A DNA stretch of 64,000 bases from JAITVB01 sp031553805. GTDB taxonomy: Bacteria; Bacteroidota; Bacteroidia; Bacteroidales; Rikenellaceae. Positions 61,839-64,000 of the stretch are shown here, piece after piece (the stretch's first letter is position 1; every line of letters starts with the position of its first letter). The position numbers were made by a program, and so were the translations under genes. The notes beneath the pieces were generated by a model. That model saw nothing but the letters and a program-made list of their open reading frames with translations, was not told the DNA's origin and searched no databases. The stretch covers positions 1-64,000 of the forward strand of contig JAVBLC010000010.1 in the NCBI GenBank assembly GCA_031553805.1. Direction: 5' to 3'.

Positions 61839-61851
61839 GCATGACTCTCGC

Positions 61852-64000
61852 TTATTCCTGCGGATAGCCGTATTTGTTCTGTACAAGCCCCCCCGAATAG
61901 CTGATCGTTGTGTTAGGATACGGAGCGATGTAGCGCGGCGGCTTATTGGCGGAGTAGTCCGACAGCGTGTAACCTGCGAAAACACCAGCTGATGTCGTGG
62001 GAAGCCAGTCAACTTGGTTGGTTACCATGACAGCACCGTATGCCGTGCGGGTATACCCCTTGGCTACCAAATCCTTGGCCTCCTGCGAGGCGGGGTCGAT
62101 GTAGCGGAACAAGCCCTGGACAGCCATACACTTGTAGTCGACAACCTTCGTGCCGGCATAGGACGACCAATCGGCATTGCCTCGCCAACCCGGGATCTGC
62201 ATCGCCTGCAGGTCGGTCAGCTTATCCTTGGCCGGATCGACGTTGAGCGGCATATTGCCCGTCAGTGTCGATGTCAGCCCCAAAGCGGTAGCTTCCGCTT
62301 TGGTAAAGAACTTAACATAAACATAAGAAGGGAACTGGTTGCCGTTATCATACTGAACATAGCCCTTGGTGTTGAGTTCTTCGATGGTGCGAATGATCTC
62401 TTTTTGAAACCAGTTGGTCTGTTCGGCCAAAAGCCCCCAGCGCACCAGATCGTACTTGCGCGCACCTTCGCCAGCAAGTTCGTACTTGCGCTCGTTCTGA
62501 ACCGCCTTAACTACTTGGTCGGCAGTTGTCAACGAGTTAAGATAAGCATCAACTTTGGTCGCCTGATAGTCCGAAGTAAATGCACGAGAACGGATGCGGC
62601 GTAACTCTGCGATCGCATTAGCGGTCGAGTAACCGGCAACGCCTTCTTTTGCAAGAACGGCTTCGGTTTCGGCCAACAGCAAGATCATGTCGCCCAAACG
62701 CATATACGGCGCACTGATCCCCGCTTTACGCTGAGACTTGGCGGTAATCGCAAAACTGGCCGGTTTCTGACGGGAATAATCCCACTTGTTCAAAGCGGGG
62801 CCTCCACCACTGGCAACATTACCTTTTGACCAGGGAATAAGAAGCTCGCCTCCACTGCCGGACAGACCGGAAACAGTTACAGAAACGTCACGACGAAGGT
62901 CTTTTGCATCGAAATCGCCCCAATAAAACGAAGGCACAAAACGGGTCTGGCCGTAAGCCTTCGGAGGGAAGCCGCCATCGGCACCGCTCGACGGACGACC
63001 GAAAGCATACGGACGTTCGCAAGTGGTGATACCCGGCATTTCGGGTACTTCAAAAAGCATTTCCGGAGATATTGTGAGATTCATCATCGCCTGGAAGACC
63101 TGCTGGAAAGGATTATCACCGCCGGTGATCAGTGTAGCACCACTGTTGTCACGTACTTGCTTCAATGCAGTGTTGGCCTCTTTGTACCACTCTTTCCAGT
63201 CGTTGCGGCGAGCCATTTTCCCCCAGGTTCCGTCGGTTTGGATCGGGTTTTCGAACTTCGACATATCCCAATCGGCCGGGCGAAGAGCATACCCCCCACG
63301 GAGCAGTGACAGGCGGGCAATCATCCCGTATGCAGCTCCCTGGGTCAGACGCTGGGCTGTATAACCACCTTGACCGAGCTTATACATCAGCGGAATCACT
63401 TCTTTCAGGTGGGCAACTTCAGCTGCCTGAACATCATTGCGGTCAACCATTTGCATGGTGAAAGCAGCTTCCTGGGAACGAATCGGTTCTGTTGAGTAGA
63501 AGCAGTCGCCCCAAATGCGGGTCAGGTCATAATAGCACATCGCACGGAGTGTCGAAATCTCACCGTACATCGTAGTCAGGGCTGTGGCTACACCGGCAGC
63601 CTTCTGAGTCTGATAGGACGGAGAAGCATCGAAGCTCTCGAGAATGATGTTACACCGGTTGACCAGGTTATAGAGAGCGTCCCAGACACCGAGGCTCGCA
63701 GTACCTGAAGCAATGTTTACCGGCTGCGGCCAAAAATTCGACGCATTGTAACGAGCATTAGAGGTCGTCTTTTCAGGCATGATCTCGATATCCGAGTTAG
63801 CCTGCATCCAGTCGTAGTAGAGGCCGTTCGAGTGGACCCCCGTGCTGCCGCGAAGGTATTCGTATGCGCCCAACACAGCCTTGTTGGCTTCAAAGTCGGA
63901 CTGGAACACGAACGTGTTGTCAACCTTCGAATAATTCACCGTATCCAGATAATCGTTACACGACACGAAAAGTGCGGTGACAATCAAGGATATATATAAG
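61852..64000 (-). CDS. SusD/RagB family outer-membrane lipoprotein (5' end beyond window)
   Basis: At least 715 codons are present. The reading frame continues to the window edge without a stop, and LYISLIVTALFVSCNDYLD is the end of a lipoprotein signal with the lipobox Cys in FVSC. The real ATG therefore lies to the right of 64000; the TTG at 63987 is not a start. Typical SusD features follow (LRAMCYYDLTRIWGDCFY, RLSLLRGGYALRP, YMRLGDMILLLAE, NERKYELAGEGARKYDLVRWGLL). It binds oligosaccharide at the cell surface with a SusC porin, probably encoded just outside. Confidence 0.9.
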   Translation of the reverse strand, partial: LYISLIVTALFVSCNDYLDTVNYSKVDNTFVFQSDFEANKAVLGAYEYLRGSTGVHSNGLYYDWMQANSDIEIMPEKTTSNARYNASNFWPQPVNIASGTASLGVWDALYNLVNRCNIILESFDASPSYQTQKAAGVATALTTMYGEISTLRAMCYYDLTRIWGDCFYSTEPIRSQEAAFTMQMVDRNDVQAAEVAHLKEVIPLMYKLGQGGYTAQRLTQGAAYGMIARLSLLRGGYALRPADWDMSKFENPIQTDGTWGKMARRNDWKEWYKEANTALKQVRDNSGATLITGGDNPFQQVFQAMMNLTISPEMLFEVPEMPGITTCERPYAFGRPSSGADGGFPPKAYGQTRFVPSFYWGDFDAKDLRRDVSVTVSGLSGSGGELLIPWSKGNVASGGGPALNKWDYSRQKPASFAITAKSQRKAGISAPYMRLGDMILLLAETEAVLAKEGVAGYSTANAIAELRRIRSRAFTSDYQATKVDAYLNSLTTADQVVKAVQNERKYELAGEGARKYDLVRWGLLAEQTNWFQKEIIRTIEELNTKGYVQYDNGNQFPSYVYVKFFTKAEATALGLTSTLTGNMPLNVDPAKDKLTDLQAMQIPGWRGNADWSSYAGTKVVDYKCMAVQGLFRYIDPASQEAKDLVAKGYTRTAYGAVMVTNQVDWLPTTSAGVFAGYTLSDYSANKPPRYIAPYPNTTISYSGGLVQNKYGYPQE

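Noticed and set aside
63985..63987. TTG start codon for the SusD gene
   Set aside because: The frame is open upstream to the window edge and completes a lipoprotein signal, so the true start lies outside the window.

Overview
This window looks like a chromosomal piece of a high-GC Bacteroidales genome, most likely Rikenellaceae or Alistipes-like; the genus is inferred. Supporting signs are a SusD-family lipoprotein in a pectin locus, a GH127 arabinofuranosidase, the split ATP synthase order atpD-C-x-B-E-F-H-A-G, the uppS-bamA-skp-skp cluster, promoters of the TTTG / TAnnTTTG type, and almost no Shine-Dalgarno sequences.

Layout. 0-5.9 kb: cell-envelope genes (MltF-like lytic transglycosylase, putative porin, PssA) and mannose-1-phosphate guanylyltransferase. 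6-13 kb: a secreted tandem-repeat protein with a dense cysteine cluster, MurF, PfkA, aspartate ammonia-lyase, a YjbR-family protein and a deoxyhypusine-synthase-family enzyme. 13-22 kb: DUF418 membrane protein, PIF1-like helicase with HRDC domain, GT2 glycosyltransferase, CtpA protease, a tiny Cys-rich lipoprotein, CCA-adding enzyme and PdxJ. 22-32 kb: NadK, then uppS-bamA-skp-skp (outer-membrane biogenesis), RimO, a coiled-coil protein with ZapA, a probable 6S RNA and RNase Y. 32-35 kb: RNase E/G, a 30-codon bS22/mS38-like ribosomal peptide gene missed by ORF calling, HU and a small HTH protein. 35-43 kb: a minus-strand cluster of MFS transporter, ene-reductase, SDR, FAD-dependent reductase and GH127, whose substrate is unknown. 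43-51 kb: a gene scar (DUF418 and AraC fragments) followed by the full ATP synthase operon. 51-56.7 kb: GlyA, FabG, a GH43-like lipoprotein and an LtaS-like sulfatase. 56.7-64 kb: three tandem PL10-like pectate lyases behind a SusD-family gene cut by the window edge, which together form a pectin utilisation locus.

The most interesting content is in the gaps. Several dispersed, non-coding, strongly structured repeat families sit between genes. Family A (about 290 bp; two full copies, one inverted truncated copy and two remnants) has nested stems. Base changes between copies preserve pairing, and one hairpin keeps an identical ATCAAG loop. Family B carries a GC+A5/T5 hairpin whose stem also varies in a compensatory way. 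Family D is a pair of palindromic elements around GTACNCGAGTAC. A cluster of hairpins with a 20-bp perfect stem lies between atpG and glyA. I recognise none of these families. All comparisons were made by eye; no alignments or searches were run.
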